Of a stretch of 32,411 bases of DNA, positions 22,063-31,874 are shown in pieces. The notes under the pieces are model-generated. The model saw nothing but the letters and a program-made list of their open reading frames with translations, had not been told where the DNA came from and did not search any database. The stretch covers positions 1 to 32,411 of the forward strand of contig JAPTJF010000591.1 in NCBI GenBank assembly GCA_029339195.1. Reading direction: 5' to 3'. Source of the stretch: Micractinium sp. NFX-FRZ. Taxonomy: Eukaryota; Chlorophyta; Trebouxiophyceae; Chlorellales; Chlorellaceae. The number at the start of each line of letters is the position of its first letter. Within the stretch, counting starts at the first letter, position 1. A program made the translations under genes and the position numbers.

Positions 22063-23320
22063 TCAGCTGACGGGGAAACCAAACATGTAGCCATATCTGT
22101 GAATGAACTCGTCCGGGTCACGTCGGAGCAACTCCAGACGCTTGGCCGCATATGACCACAATTCCTGGGCACTGTCCATCCTGGTGTGGTCGCCTGCAGC
22201 GCGACCGGTGGCAGGTCCGGCGGATATTGTCGGGGGTGGGGTGGGGTGAGCCTTGGGCCCCACGGTGGGGCCGACATGGTGTCAAGGAAGGCAAGCCTGG
22301 GGCCCGGGGCTGTGGCTGGCCCGCCGCCAGACGTGCAAGTCGGATGCCCGCCCATTTCGATGCCAACAACACAGAGCATGGATGCCCTTGGCCGCAACAG
22401 GCACGTACCGTCCCTGCGTGCCTTCTCAAAATTGCGCAGGCATTCGCGCTCCCTCCCCTCCAGCTCCGCCAGCGCGGCTGCTAGCTTGGACTCGCGAGTC
22501 TGCGGCACATGTGCCACCACCTCCTTGCGCAGCTCGTCCAGGCCGTCGTCAGCTGCACTGGTCAGAGGGAAGAAGGGGTTAGGGAGTTCAAACCCGCAGT
22601 CCAAATATATTGAGCGCTAGTCGGTCACTGGTACCCATGTTGGCACGACTGCAGCGCTGCCCGGCCCGCCACTGCGTGCGCCCTGCAGGCAGTTTGGAAG
22701 CGCGCGGCTTACCGGGGGACCAGTCCCAGGGCGCGGTTGCCCCACCGCTGTTGCCCTCCGCCGGCTCGCCCGCTCTCTTCTTGCCGGCCTTCTTCGCCTG
22801 TAACAAGTGGCAGGAGGGTGCCGGCACGTGGGTGCGTGAAATCAGAGAGGCCCTTGCGCTCTTCGCTGCACACCCCCGCGCGTGCCGGCGCCAGCGCTTG
22901 CTGCGGCCCTCTCACCCACAAGCGCCAAGACGGCTTCCCGGCATCCCCTCCAGTCTGCAGCGCCAGTGCCATGCCCTGCAGCATCAATGAGGCGCGCGAA
23001 GGCTCTTTTCACCGAGGCATCGGTATCAAGCCAGCGGAGCAAGCTTTTTGCCCAAGCGCGGCCTCTACATGGAGCCCATGAGCCCCACCGGAGATGCCAG
23101 AGATATGGTTGCTGCCCCGGCGAGCAACGCGTTGCGCCGGCAAGCCACTGCCCTGGCAGGCGGGGGAGCCAGCCCCGGGGCCGTGTTAAAGTATCGGAAA
23201 GCCATGGTCTTGAGAGCTGCGAGTTAGGTAATGCAAGGCCCAGCGGTACGACTGGGGCTGCCTGAGGGCAAATCTTCCCTTTGTTGCAGCCAGGTCACGC
23301 CAGCCTGGCGGCAGGAGCAG
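21680..23320. repeat. Segmental tandem duplication, unit 2
   Basis: Counterpart of 19850-21485; see that entry for the matching landmarks. Confidence 0.8.
22063..23205 (-). CDS. Predicted thylakoid-lumen protein, copy 2, with twin-arginine-type signal
   Basis: Family not recognised. Five exons: 23205-23089, 22975-22916, 22797-22713, 22552-22409 and 22193-22063, giving 178 residues. The N-terminus has a transit-like part rich in Ala and Pro, then CRRNALLAGAATISLASP followed after intron 1 by GMALA. The RR pair, hydrophobic core and ALA site match a Tat-type thylakoid-lumen signal; targeting is inference. Next come WRLW, a basic patch (AKKAGKKRAGEPAEG) and APWDWSP, then a charged helical region (DDGLDELRKEVV, ESKLAAALAELEGRERE, RLELLRRDPDEFI). 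It ends YGYMFGFPVS. Splice sites and phases are the same as in copy 1. The protein could bind within a lumenal complex, but nothing in the sequence proves a role. Confidence 0.65.
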
Positions 23321-24938
23321 TTGCAACATCTGTTGGGCAATTGCGAGTGTGAACGCACCATTTATGTACACATCGTAGTCCATATTACAAGATGCTGGTC
23401 TGCGCTGCCCAGTTTGCCACCCATGACCACCGCCGCTGCTTCTCCGGCCTGGCAAGTGCGCATCAGCTCCAGCCCAACTGCACCTGCACGGCGGAGGGTG
23501 AGAACGCCGCAGAAGAAAAAGAGGCACAGGTGCACAACAACATGGCAGCAGGGTGTGCAGCTCAAGCGTGAAAAGTGGACAGGATGCGAGCGGCTGGTTG
23601 GGAGCTCTGGCGTGAGTCCAGCTGGGCAGCACATGCTGAGCTGCGCTGCGGTGGTGCCAAGCAGGGGGCGTGAAGGCAGCGCTCCTCAGTCCTGGCTGCA
23701 TCTGCGCAGAGACAACAGAGGCAGAGGCAGCTGTGGCTAGTGGTGAGGACCCAGCTGTCCTCCCATGTTTAGAATTGATGCGCACGAGGGCGGCATCTCC
23801 CTCCGAGGCCAGCAGCACCTGGCGCCGCTCCTTGCCACGCTGAACCCCCATCTGCGGTTCCAGAGCAGACCTGTGAAACGCGCAGGCAGCCGTTTTTGCA
23901 GGTGTGTGCAGCAGGCTGGCGCCACAGAGCGGGTGGGGGGGGGGGGCGGGGGCACCAGCCCCCATGGGCTGTATGCTGTGGGCCACTGTATGCTGTGTGC
24001 TGGGCGTCTAGTTGGCATGACAGCTGTTCACAATCCCTGAGACAGGATTCAAGTTCATGACAAGACTATCCTGAGATATAGGAAGAGGTATGCACCAGGC
24101 ATGATATCGGAAGGGCATGTGGTGTGTACAGAGGCTGCAGCCTTGAAGCACGCCGAAACAGGCAAGCTCTGGGGCGTTGTGACGTCTCTCCAGCGCTGAG
24201 AGCCCACCATGGATGGCCCGACTGGAGGACCTTGTTTGAAAACAGGGCAGGCAGGCCTGCAGGCAAGCAGGGCGGGCGTCGCCGGGCGGCTGGCGGCGGC
24301 AGCATCAGGCATCGGCTTGAGGGACATAAAGGCATGCAGGGACCCACACAGCGCCTGCGCCGCGCATGAACAGCGCTGGGTAGGGTGATTGTAAGGTGCA
24401 GCTGCGCGTAGGCTGCTTGGCAGCACATGGCCCGGGGGTGTCCAAGGTGTGAGTACGCTGGTGAACAGACCGGATCTTTTGGACAGCCTGGCACCGAACT
24501 GGCAGTGGAGGGGTTTTGCACCGGGGCTGGTGGCACTGAGGCTCGAATTCTTGGGGTGGGGCACAGAGTGGGGTGACAGCGGCAGCCGTGCAGAGCGCCC
24601 CAAGCTCTGCACCCCAAGCGAGCCTGGGTGTGGCCTGTGTGTACACCCACGTAGGCTCGATCACAGGTAAATTTGACTGCAGCTTGCTTTGAACGACCAT
24701 CACAGGTAAGCATTGCAGGAGGATGCATGAGCGCGGCAGGCAGTGCAGCCCCGCCCCCCAGCGCCGCCCTGCTGTGCCGCTCATGCTCTCTTCTCGGCGA
24801 TCCGACGGACTCAGACGCAATTCACGCTCTCAACTACATTCTGTTTGTTTCCAGCGAGGAAGCAGAGCTTTTGGCGCTGCGCACGCCCTTGTGCAGCCCC
24901 ACGGCAGTCGCAGCCCCTCCATCGCCGCCTGCAGCAGC
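23206..24938. other. Intergenic stretch upstream of lumen-protein copy 2 and chorismate mutase
   Basis: The first 115 bases are the leader shared with copy 1. The rest shows open frames of up to about 185 residues with no recognisable motif and no consistent splicing. A 12-base G run lies at 23935-23946. The frame of the chorismate mutase is open from 24723, so that gene may start further left than listed. Confidence 0.45.
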
Positions 24939-27900
24939 ATGAACGCGGCTGGCGCCTGTTGGCAGCCCCTCAGTCGGCCCAACAGCGTGCACAAGCAGCA
25001 GGGAGCCAGCAGCGGGTCGGTGGCAGCAAGCTCGCGGCGGTGGCAGCGCCGGTGGCCCACAAGCCGCGCCATGGTGGCCCCCGCAGCAGCCGCAGCCCAG
25101 CAGGAGCAGAATGCCCCGCCCCGGAGCGCGAGGCAGGCCGGCCAGCCTGAGGCCGACCTGAGCTCCGCCCTGTCGCTGGCCAACATCCGGCAGACGCTCA
25201 TCCGACTGGAGGACACCATTATCTTCAGTTTGATCGAGCGCGCCCAGTTCGCGCGCAACGACGCTGTCTACCAGCCCGACGCCATCCCGGTGCCGGGGTT
25301 CAGCACCGACGGCCGCCGTTACTCGCTCTTTGAATACCTGCTGCGCGAGACGGAGCAGGTGTGGGGCGTGCCGCTGGGTGCTTGCATGCGTGGAATGGCG
25401 GTTTGGTCAAACTGGCGCCACCTGCTGAGAGCTGCTACGCAAAGTGGCTGGCATAAGGGAGGCGGGGCGGGGCGGGGCGGGGCGGAGCGCATGTGGTAGG
25501 GGCATATGGGTGCTGCGCATGCGGTCAAGGCACAGTTCTGCCTTGCCGCCTGGGTGCACCATCCTGTCTCACGGCAGGCCCCAATACCTGCTTCCCCCTT
25601 TGATGGCGCCGCACTGTGCCCGCCACCGCTCGACCGGTGTGCCGCCACGGCCTGCTCCAACTCTCAGCGCCCGACCCCCCCGCCCACGTCCTCCACACCC
25701 TCCCTCATGCCCCGCCTTGCCCCCACCCGTGCCCTCACCATGCATTGATTGCGCCGCAGGTCCATGGCCGCATCCGGCGCTACACCTCTCCCGACGAGTA
25801 CGCTTTCTTCCCAGAAGACCTGCCCCCACTGGTGCTGCCCCCCATCACCTATGACCAGGTGCGCCACGCTGTGCCCTGCTGTGCCGTGCCAGGCGTGCTT
25901 GGCAGTGCCGTGATTGTGCTGCACTGCTCGTCCCGGAAGACCTGCACCCCTGGCCGCCCTCCATTGCCTACGTTGCGCAGCGCCTGCAGGGTGTGCTGCA
26001 CTGCGCCGTGCTGTGGGTGTGCGGTGCTGCCCTGGGCTGCGCTGGTGGTGTGCGCCTGCGCTGCTGTGCTGCCTGCCTGCTGCGCCATGCGAGGCAGCAG
26101 GAAACGCCTGTCCCGCCCTTCATCCCACGCCTCCACAGGTGCTGGCCCCCTGCGCCCTGGTCAACATCAACGCCTCCATCATGGACATGTACCTGGAGCA
26201 CCTGCTGCCGGAGATCACGGGCCCGGGGGACGACCACAACTACGGCTCCTCCGCCATGTATGACGTCCACGTGCTGCAGGTGGGGCACATGGTTGGGTGG
26301 TGGCCAGGGGGAAGGCGGGGCACATGGTTGGGTGGTGGCCAGGGGGCAGGCGGGGCACATGGTTGGGTGGTGGCCAGGGGGCCGGCGGGCACATGGTTGG
26401 GTGGTGGCCAGGGGGCCGGCGGGGCAGAGCAAGCTTGGGCAGCAGCTGGGCGCTGTGCGCCGTGACAGCTGCTGCAGGTGGGGCACATGGAGGAGTGGGT
26501 GCAGGGGCAGGCGGGGGTAGCCATGGGGCGAGCGTGGGCGGGTGATGCAGGGGCGCAGGGGCGCGGTGCGCGGAGGCAGCAGCCGGGTGCTGTGCGCCGT
26601 GGGCGCTGCTGCAGGCAGGGGTTTGGCGGGTTGCAGTGGGGAGGCTTGCTGGCTGGGGGGTGGCTGCTGAGGGGAGCCGAGCGGGAGGGGGTGGCCATCA
26701 TCCAGCGTGCAACCTCTACAGTGTATTCAGAGGGTGAAGCAGGGGCATCAGGGATTGGCCCCCCCCAACCTGCCTGACCGTCGGCTTCCACTCTCCAAGT
26801 GCACCCACCCACATCTCTGCCCATCCATCCTTCCTTCCTTCCCGCCCGTACACCCCGCATGCCTCTCCAAGTGCATACACCTATCTCTCTGCCCCTCATT
26901 CCCGCCCATGCACCCATATGCCCGCAGGCCCTTTCCAACCGCTTCTCCCCATCCATCCTCACCGCCCGTGCACCCATATGGCTATGCCTGCAGGCGTTCT
27001 CCAACCGCATCCACTCACCCCCCTGCCCGGTACTCTTGTGCACCCCGCAGGCCCTGTCCAAGCGCATCCACTACGGCCAGTTTGTGGCCGAGGCCAAGTT
27101 CCGCAAGCAGACGGAGGAGTACACGCGGCTGATTGAGGGGCAGGATGCGGGGGCCATCATGGAGCTGCTCACAGACCGGGCGGTGGAGCTCAAGGTGCGT
27201 GTGTGAGTGGTGGGGTTGGAGGTGGGGGTGGAGGGGGCTGAAAGGGGGCTGATGTTGGATCTGCTCACAGGCAGGGCGGTGGAGCTCAAGGTGTTGAGGG
27301 GCGGGGCGGGCTGCTGCTGGTGATGGTGTGGGAGAGGGCGTGGCGCGGGTAGTTGAGTGCAGGGAGGGTCGGAGAGTGGTTTGTAGGGGCGAGAAAATTT
27401 GCAGGGAGGGCCAGTGGAGAGGGGAGAGAGCGACTTTGCAGGGTGAGTAGGGTGCAGGGAGTGGTCAGATTGCAGGGGAGAGTAGGAGTGCAGAGTGGTG
27501 CGGTTGTGTGTGTGACCCACACCGGGGCGACCAATGTGAGCAGTCTGTGGCCGTCAGGCATTGCCCAAGGTGGCAAGGCTGCACTTGACTTGGAGGCAGG
27601 GGCGGCGTGCACCGCGGGTGCCGTGCCGCTGCTTCCAGTTCTTGCCGCCCCGTCCGCTCCTCCCGTCTCCTCACCCTAACCACCCCCTAACCACCCACCC
27701 ACACCCACTAACACGCACCTGGCGCAGGTCATTGAGCGGGTGCGGCTCAAGGCGGCCACTTTTGGGCAGGACCTGAGCAGCAGCAGCAGCAGCAGCAGCA
27801 GCGGTGTCGGCCCGGCAGCGGCGGCCACAGCAGGCAGCAACGGCAGCGCCAGCGGCGGCGGCGGCAGCAGCTACAAGGTGCGGCCGGAGGTGGTGGCGCA

Positions 27901-27988
27901 GCTGTATGAGCAGTGGGTGATGCCGCTTACAAAGGAGGTGGAGGTGCAGTACCTGCTGCGCCGGCTGGATGGTACTGCCAAGGCGTGA
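24939..27988 (+). CDS. CM: Chorismate mutase, plastid type
   Basis: Converts chorismate to prephenate, the first step toward Phe and Tyr, in the plastid. Five exons: 24939-25358, 25760-25858, 26139-26279, 27051-27194 and 27728-27988, all phase 0, giving 354 residues. Residues 1 to about 75 look like a transit peptide (Ser/Arg/Ala/Gln-rich). The all-alpha AroQ enzyme of plants and yeast follows: [66 protein letters not shown] and [17 protein letters not shown]. The substrate-binding Arg, Lys and Glu positions of the family are in these blocks. After KAATFGQDL there is a Ser9/Gly/Ala run replacing the usual acidic loop. ATG 24723 is in the same frame and would add 72 residues; I chose 24939 for transit-peptide character. 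Confidence 0.9.
25461..25486. repeat. GGGGC microsatellite in chorismate mutase intron 1
   Basis: About five GGGGC units, just past the exon 1 donor region. Confidence 0.85.
25931..25980 (+). repeat. Decayed copy of the exon 2 end inside chorismate mutase intron 2
   Basis: CCCGGAAGACCTGCACCCC and the following bases parallel the exon 2 end (CCCAGAAGACCTGCCCCCA). The copy stops in GCGCAG|CGCC where the true junction is GACCAG|GTGCGCC, so the donor GT is lost. Confidence 0.6.
26272..26490 (+). repeat. Minisatellite in chorismate mutase intron 3 that includes the donor junction
   Basis: Four units of about 35 bases (GGGGCACATGGTTGGGTGG and so on) cover 26280-26424, starting directly at the donor. 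A separate copy of the junction GCTGCAGGTGGGGCACATGG lies at 26471-26490. Confidence 0.88.
26780..27080 (+). repeat. Tandem 57-66-base repeat over the exon 4 acceptor of chorismate mutase
   Basis: GCAG|GCCCTTTCCAACCGC (start 26928) and GCAG|GCGTTCTCCAACCGCATCC (start 26994) precede the real GCAG|GCCCTGTCCAAGCGCATCC (27051). Two weaker copies (CTCTCCAAGTGCA) lie near 26790 and 26862. CACCCATATG recurs before the acceptors. Confidence 0.85.
27254..27292 (+). repeat. Copy of the exon 4 end and donor inside chorismate mutase intron 4
   Basis: CTGCTCACAGGCAGGGCGG then TGGAGCTCAAG|GT repeats the true exon end (CTGCTCACAGACCGGGCGG then TGGAGCTCAAG|GT, ending 27194). The copy is near perfect and retains a usable GT. 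Confidence 0.9.
27776..27802 (+). repeat. In-frame AGC repeat (Ser x9) in chorismate mutase
   Basis: Nine AGC codons followed by a Gly/Ala/Ser-rich stretch, between the FGQDL and SYKVRPE blocks of the enzyme. Confidence 0.92.
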
Positions 27989-28618
27989 GATGAAACCAAT
28001 TTTAACTGACTCACCTGGTTGATTGAATGATGAACTTGACAAAGGCCCCCCTTGTCCCGCCCCGACACCCTTTGCCCCCATTCCGGCTCCCATGCCTGCC
28101 CTCTGAACATAACGCTTGCTGCGAGCTCACCTCGCCCTTGGTACTCCCCTGCTAGACCTGTTGATTGCCCCGCTTGCTCCCGCCCTTCTCTTTCTCTTCC
28201 CTTCATTGGCCTGCTCGCCCCCTCCCGACGGCGTGACTGGCCTGCTCAATTCCTCCCGCCGGCCCGCTCAACACGCTCTCCGCTCCCCAGCGCTGGTACC
28301 GTCCCTTGCTTTCATGACTGCCCGTCCTGCCGCTCACCACAGGAAATCTAACATCGACATGACGTAACAACAGGTGCACGCAGCAACAGGACTGGGTGTA
28401 TTAGGCACAGGCATTCGGCCCTCTGGGGCTTGCGCACGCAGATTAGTGGACATGTACACTGGCTGTGCATGCACCCGACCCATGCTCTCTGCTGACACAC
28501 TGGCAAGTATCCTGATACCGATGGATTCGTGACAACGCATTCAGCTGGAACTTTGACACGCACTTACTGTGTTGAGGGGGTTGCCCTGCATCCATTCTGG
28601 GCAGCGGGGAGCCCGGGG
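27989..28618. other. Convergent intergenic stretch after chorismate mutase
   Basis: Holds the 3' ends of two convergent genes. No TGTAA was seen on either strand close to the stops, and no gene or RNA is supported. Confidence 0.45.
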
Positions 28619-30800
28619 TTACGTGAGGTGTGCAGCTAGCCACGTGCTGCCCGCCCACGAGAGGCAGGTGCACAGGTACAGGTGTAGCAGGCCCTCCATT
28701 GGCCATGGGATGGCCTCCTCTGGATCCTCTTCTGCCGCATCTCCCACCACATCGTCAGAAGACGCCTCCGAGTGTTCAAAAGACGAGTGCCAGTGCCGCC
28801 GCCGCCCCCGCTGCCTCCGCTGCTGCTGCGCCGCCTGCTGCCCGCCACTGCTACCACCACCGCCCTGCCTTGCCGGCTCGTGCCAGTCCTGCCGATGCAT
28901 GTGACGCTCGCTGCTGCCTCCGCCGCTGCTGCTGCCGCCCTCGGCCCACCACATCCACCAGTGCTGCTGCTGGTGCGCTTCGAGCACTGACCGCTGCTGC
29001 TGCGCCGCCAGCCGCTGCTGCGCCGCTGCCAGCGCCCGTCGCCGCCGCCGCTCGAACGCAGCTAGTGCAAAGAGCGGCAGCACCACCACAAAAAGCAGCA
29101 CGCTGAAGCAGTTGACTGCGAGGCAGTCGGCCAAAGGGCTGGGCGCCCTGCCCAGCACTGCCCACAGCGGGGTGACAGGGGCACCGCTGCAACACGGCAC
29201 GTGAGCGGGGCGGCGACAGGCGCGGGTCAGGTAGAGAGGCAACACAGTCAGGGGCAGGTGCCAGGGTGCAGGGCCGCCCTCGGCACGGGCAGCTGGTGTG
29301 CTCTGCACTGCCCGTGGCTGCAAGCAAACCGCATGGCAGGCAATGGCAGACTTGCAGCATGCACTCCTGCCCACTGCCGCTTCTCACCCCCGCCCCTCAC
29401 CGCACACATGTGCACAGAGACACACGCGAAACAGTTAGTGTTCTGGAACACCGTTCCAGATAATGCTCAAGGCCCAGCACTAAGCAATACGCCTGTACAT
29501 ACAGCGGCAGGCACACTCACAAGAGCAGGCCCAGCCGCCTGTGCAGCTCTCCCAGCAGCGTTGGGGTGCCGGGCGTGCCCAGCGCTCGGCTGCACAGCGC
29601 CCTGCCTTTGATGATCTGCGCAGCGGACGAGTGATGGAGCAGGAGGTTGGCACGGGGGGATGGGGCGAGGGGGTGGGCTGAGTGTGTGTGCAAAACGTAA
29701 CTCTCCACTCAGCTCTCCACTCACGACCCAGCGCTGCGTAACTCTCAGCTAAGCTGTCCATTCAGCTCTCCACTTATCTCTCCACTAATTTCTTCTCAAC
29801 TGAAGGCTCCACTCAGCTGCTCACCCAGCTCCCCACCCAGGACCCACCGGGTACAGTGCCAGCAGCGGCTGCGCACCCAGGCTCCACGCCAGCGGCATGC
29901 GGCCGTACACCGAGTACAGTGCCAGCAGGAGGGCTGGGTTGTGGATGACCAGCAGGCCCAGCAGGCGCAGCGTGCTGCCGCCGTGGTGCTCCACGTAACA
30001 CTCCTGGCTCTTCAGGGCTGCAGGCACGCGGCAGGGACGGGTAGCCGCAAGGCGTCCAAAGGTTGTGGGGGGGAGCAGACAGGTGTTGGCAGCGGCACAG
30101 GGGAGCAAGGGGCGGGACGCAAGCCCGATGGCCATTATGGTGTGCCGCTGCCGACTGGCACACATCTCGATTTACATCAGATTCTGGCCCCCCTGGGTGC
30201 CCTTGTTATGCTGCCCGCCATGCCGCCCCTTCCACTCACTCTCTGTGACATCCGAAATCGAGAAGTGCAGCGCTCCCAGCAGCGCCAGAGGCTCCCTCCA
30301 CCGCACATACAGCGCGTGCCGCCGTGCCACCAAAAAGGCCAGCGTGCCCGTGGTGAGGGCAAAGCTCGCCCCTACTGCCAGCATGCCCACGTCTCTGTCG
30401 TGCCCCCAGGACACCACCGCCATGTAGAAAAGTTGCGACAGGCAGGCCCAAGCATAGCCAAAAAAGTCGAAAGGCGCGCTGGAGGCGTTGCCGGCCCTGC
30501 GCCGGCAAGGGAGGGGCGGCAGGGGGGGCATGTTGCAAGGGCACGCGGCGGTGGCGGCGGCGGCGTGGGAAACCGCTTCATGCTGCCATTAGCGACGCGT
30601 GTATATGGCAGGAGGGACGGGCGGCATCTGGCGAGGCAGCCGCTGGTGTGGCCTCCCGGGGTAGTAGAGCCCAGGCAGGCGGCGGCGGTCGGAGGCGGCA
30701 CTCCAAAAGCCCCACCACTCCGACGACCCCGTCCCCCGTCCCGCACTCACCGCCTCCCCGGGTCTGCGGTGTAGCGTTCCACGAAGCCGGGCAGCTGCAT
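28619..30800 (-). CDS. Unrecognised multi-pass membrane protein with basic/acidic low-complexity tail
   Basis: Five exons: 30800-30751, 30496-30240, 30017-29848, 29615-29521 and 29186-28619, giving 379 residues with all phases matching. I do not recognise the family. Hydrophobic segments: FFGYAWACLSQLFYMAVVSW (about 28-47), MLAVGASFALTTGTLAFLV, LRLLGLLVIHNPALLLALY, LAWSLGAQPLLALYPV, and CFSVLLFVVVLPLFALAAF. The last of these is followed at once by RRRRR, which suggests a cytosolic side after it. Then comes a Gln/Gly/Ser/Arg-rich stretch of about 100 residues with an acidic patch (ASSDDVVGDAAEEDPEE). A final hydrophobic segment near the C-terminus (LLHLYLCTCLSWAGSTW) makes about six passes. 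No signal or transit peptide is obvious. The membrane topology is inference. Confidence 0.65.
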
Positions 30801-31874
30801 GGCTGCTTGCTCCGCTCCGGTGCGCCGGCACTAAGTCGAGCGAGTCTCGCCCAGCCCCAGACACAGCCCAGGGTAGAACATGGTGGCGGTCAACGCACAA
30901 ATGGATTGCCAGCAAACGTAGGACGTGCGGAATAGCTGCTTTGCGTGCTGTGCCGGCGGCTTACGGCGGTGACCCGCCCTTATCTGTCCCGTGCCAGCAG
31001 CCCTACAGCTTCCCCTCGGGCCCTGCTCCAATGTTGCGAGTGACACGTGGCTCATAATTTCACCTTGCATTGGAGGGACACACAGGTTAAAGCCCCGGCG
31101 ATGTGGGCGCCCTGCGGCGCACTGCCAGTGCTCGTGGCCACCCGGTGGCGGCGCAGAGCACACGGCCTGATGTGATGCACGGGGCTATTGGCCTGCATAC
31201 CCAATAGTGAGCCCCCCCGAATGTGTCTTCAATCAGCGTCCATCCATAGTGTCTACCAAGGCCTTGCATGCTTGGCAGTGCAGCTGCGTTGGCTGCCCTT
31301 GTATGGAGACCACAGCCCCTGCCCCTGCGGGCGGCAACGAGCTGCTCGGGCACCAGAGCTCAGTGGCGCGTCCAACCAGGCAGGGGGAAGCAGCCAGCGG
31401 CAACAGGCCACGACAGATCAGAGATGGAGGCGACGAGGCACTGTCAGGGGGGAGGAAAGCAGGAAGAGTGTGTGAGGGTGGGGGTACCGGTATGGGAGGG
31501 CAGCAGCCGGCCCAGACTGACTGACTGACTGAGGTTGGGTTACACGTCTTTCCAGCACAAACCTGTGCTGCTCAGTGAATCAATCAAACATGAAAGCTGC
31601 ATACATGAAACACTGAGATGCGAGCGGTAAAGCATCGCAGGACAGGATCGGAGCAGCTTACCCAAGGCATGCTCAGCAGGGAGATGGGCAGGCACCGCAG
31701 CAGGGGGAACCCAAACACCGGGCGGGATCCCGCCTCCCCGCTGCCGTGAGCTAAAGCCGCAAAGTGCCTCACGAATGCATCGAGGGGCTAAGGAGAACCC
31801 GTCCAGGGGCGCCGAGAGCCCCGGCCCACCGGAAAACACGGACATGCACTAAGAACCAAAACGGCAAGCGCAAG
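30801..31874. other. Intergenic stretch with a dispersed repeat
   Basis: Should hold the promoter of the membrane-protein gene. A CTGA microsatellite lies at 31515-31532, and directly after it the dispersed 26-base sequence at 31537-31562. No gene is supported. Confidence 0.45.
31537..31562. repeat. Dispersed 26-base repeat, copy 2 (copy 1 at 3523-3548)
   Basis: GGGTTACACGTC[G/T]TTCCAGC and the next six bases match at 25 of 26 positions in the two places, one in an intron of copy A and one intergenic, 28 kb apart. It may be a piece or end of a transposable element. Confidence 0.65.

Noticed and set aside
22842..23042. Alternative frame in lumen-protein copy 2 reading RAFARLIDAAGHGTGAADW
   Set aside because: It looks protein-like at first, but it cannot be joined in phase to both the signal exon and the next exon, and copy 1 has a stop in that frame. 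The GMALALQ frame joins at phase 0 on both sides in both copies.
24060..24720. Possible gene in the 185- and 220-residue minus-strand frames
   Set aside because: Both are rich in Pro, Ser, Cys and Arg with no motif, and neither has a convincing start context or splice continuation.
26280..26424. Regularly repeated units resembling a CRISPR array
   Set aside because: The units are direct 35-base tandem repeats without unique spacers, inside an intron of a eukaryotic gene.
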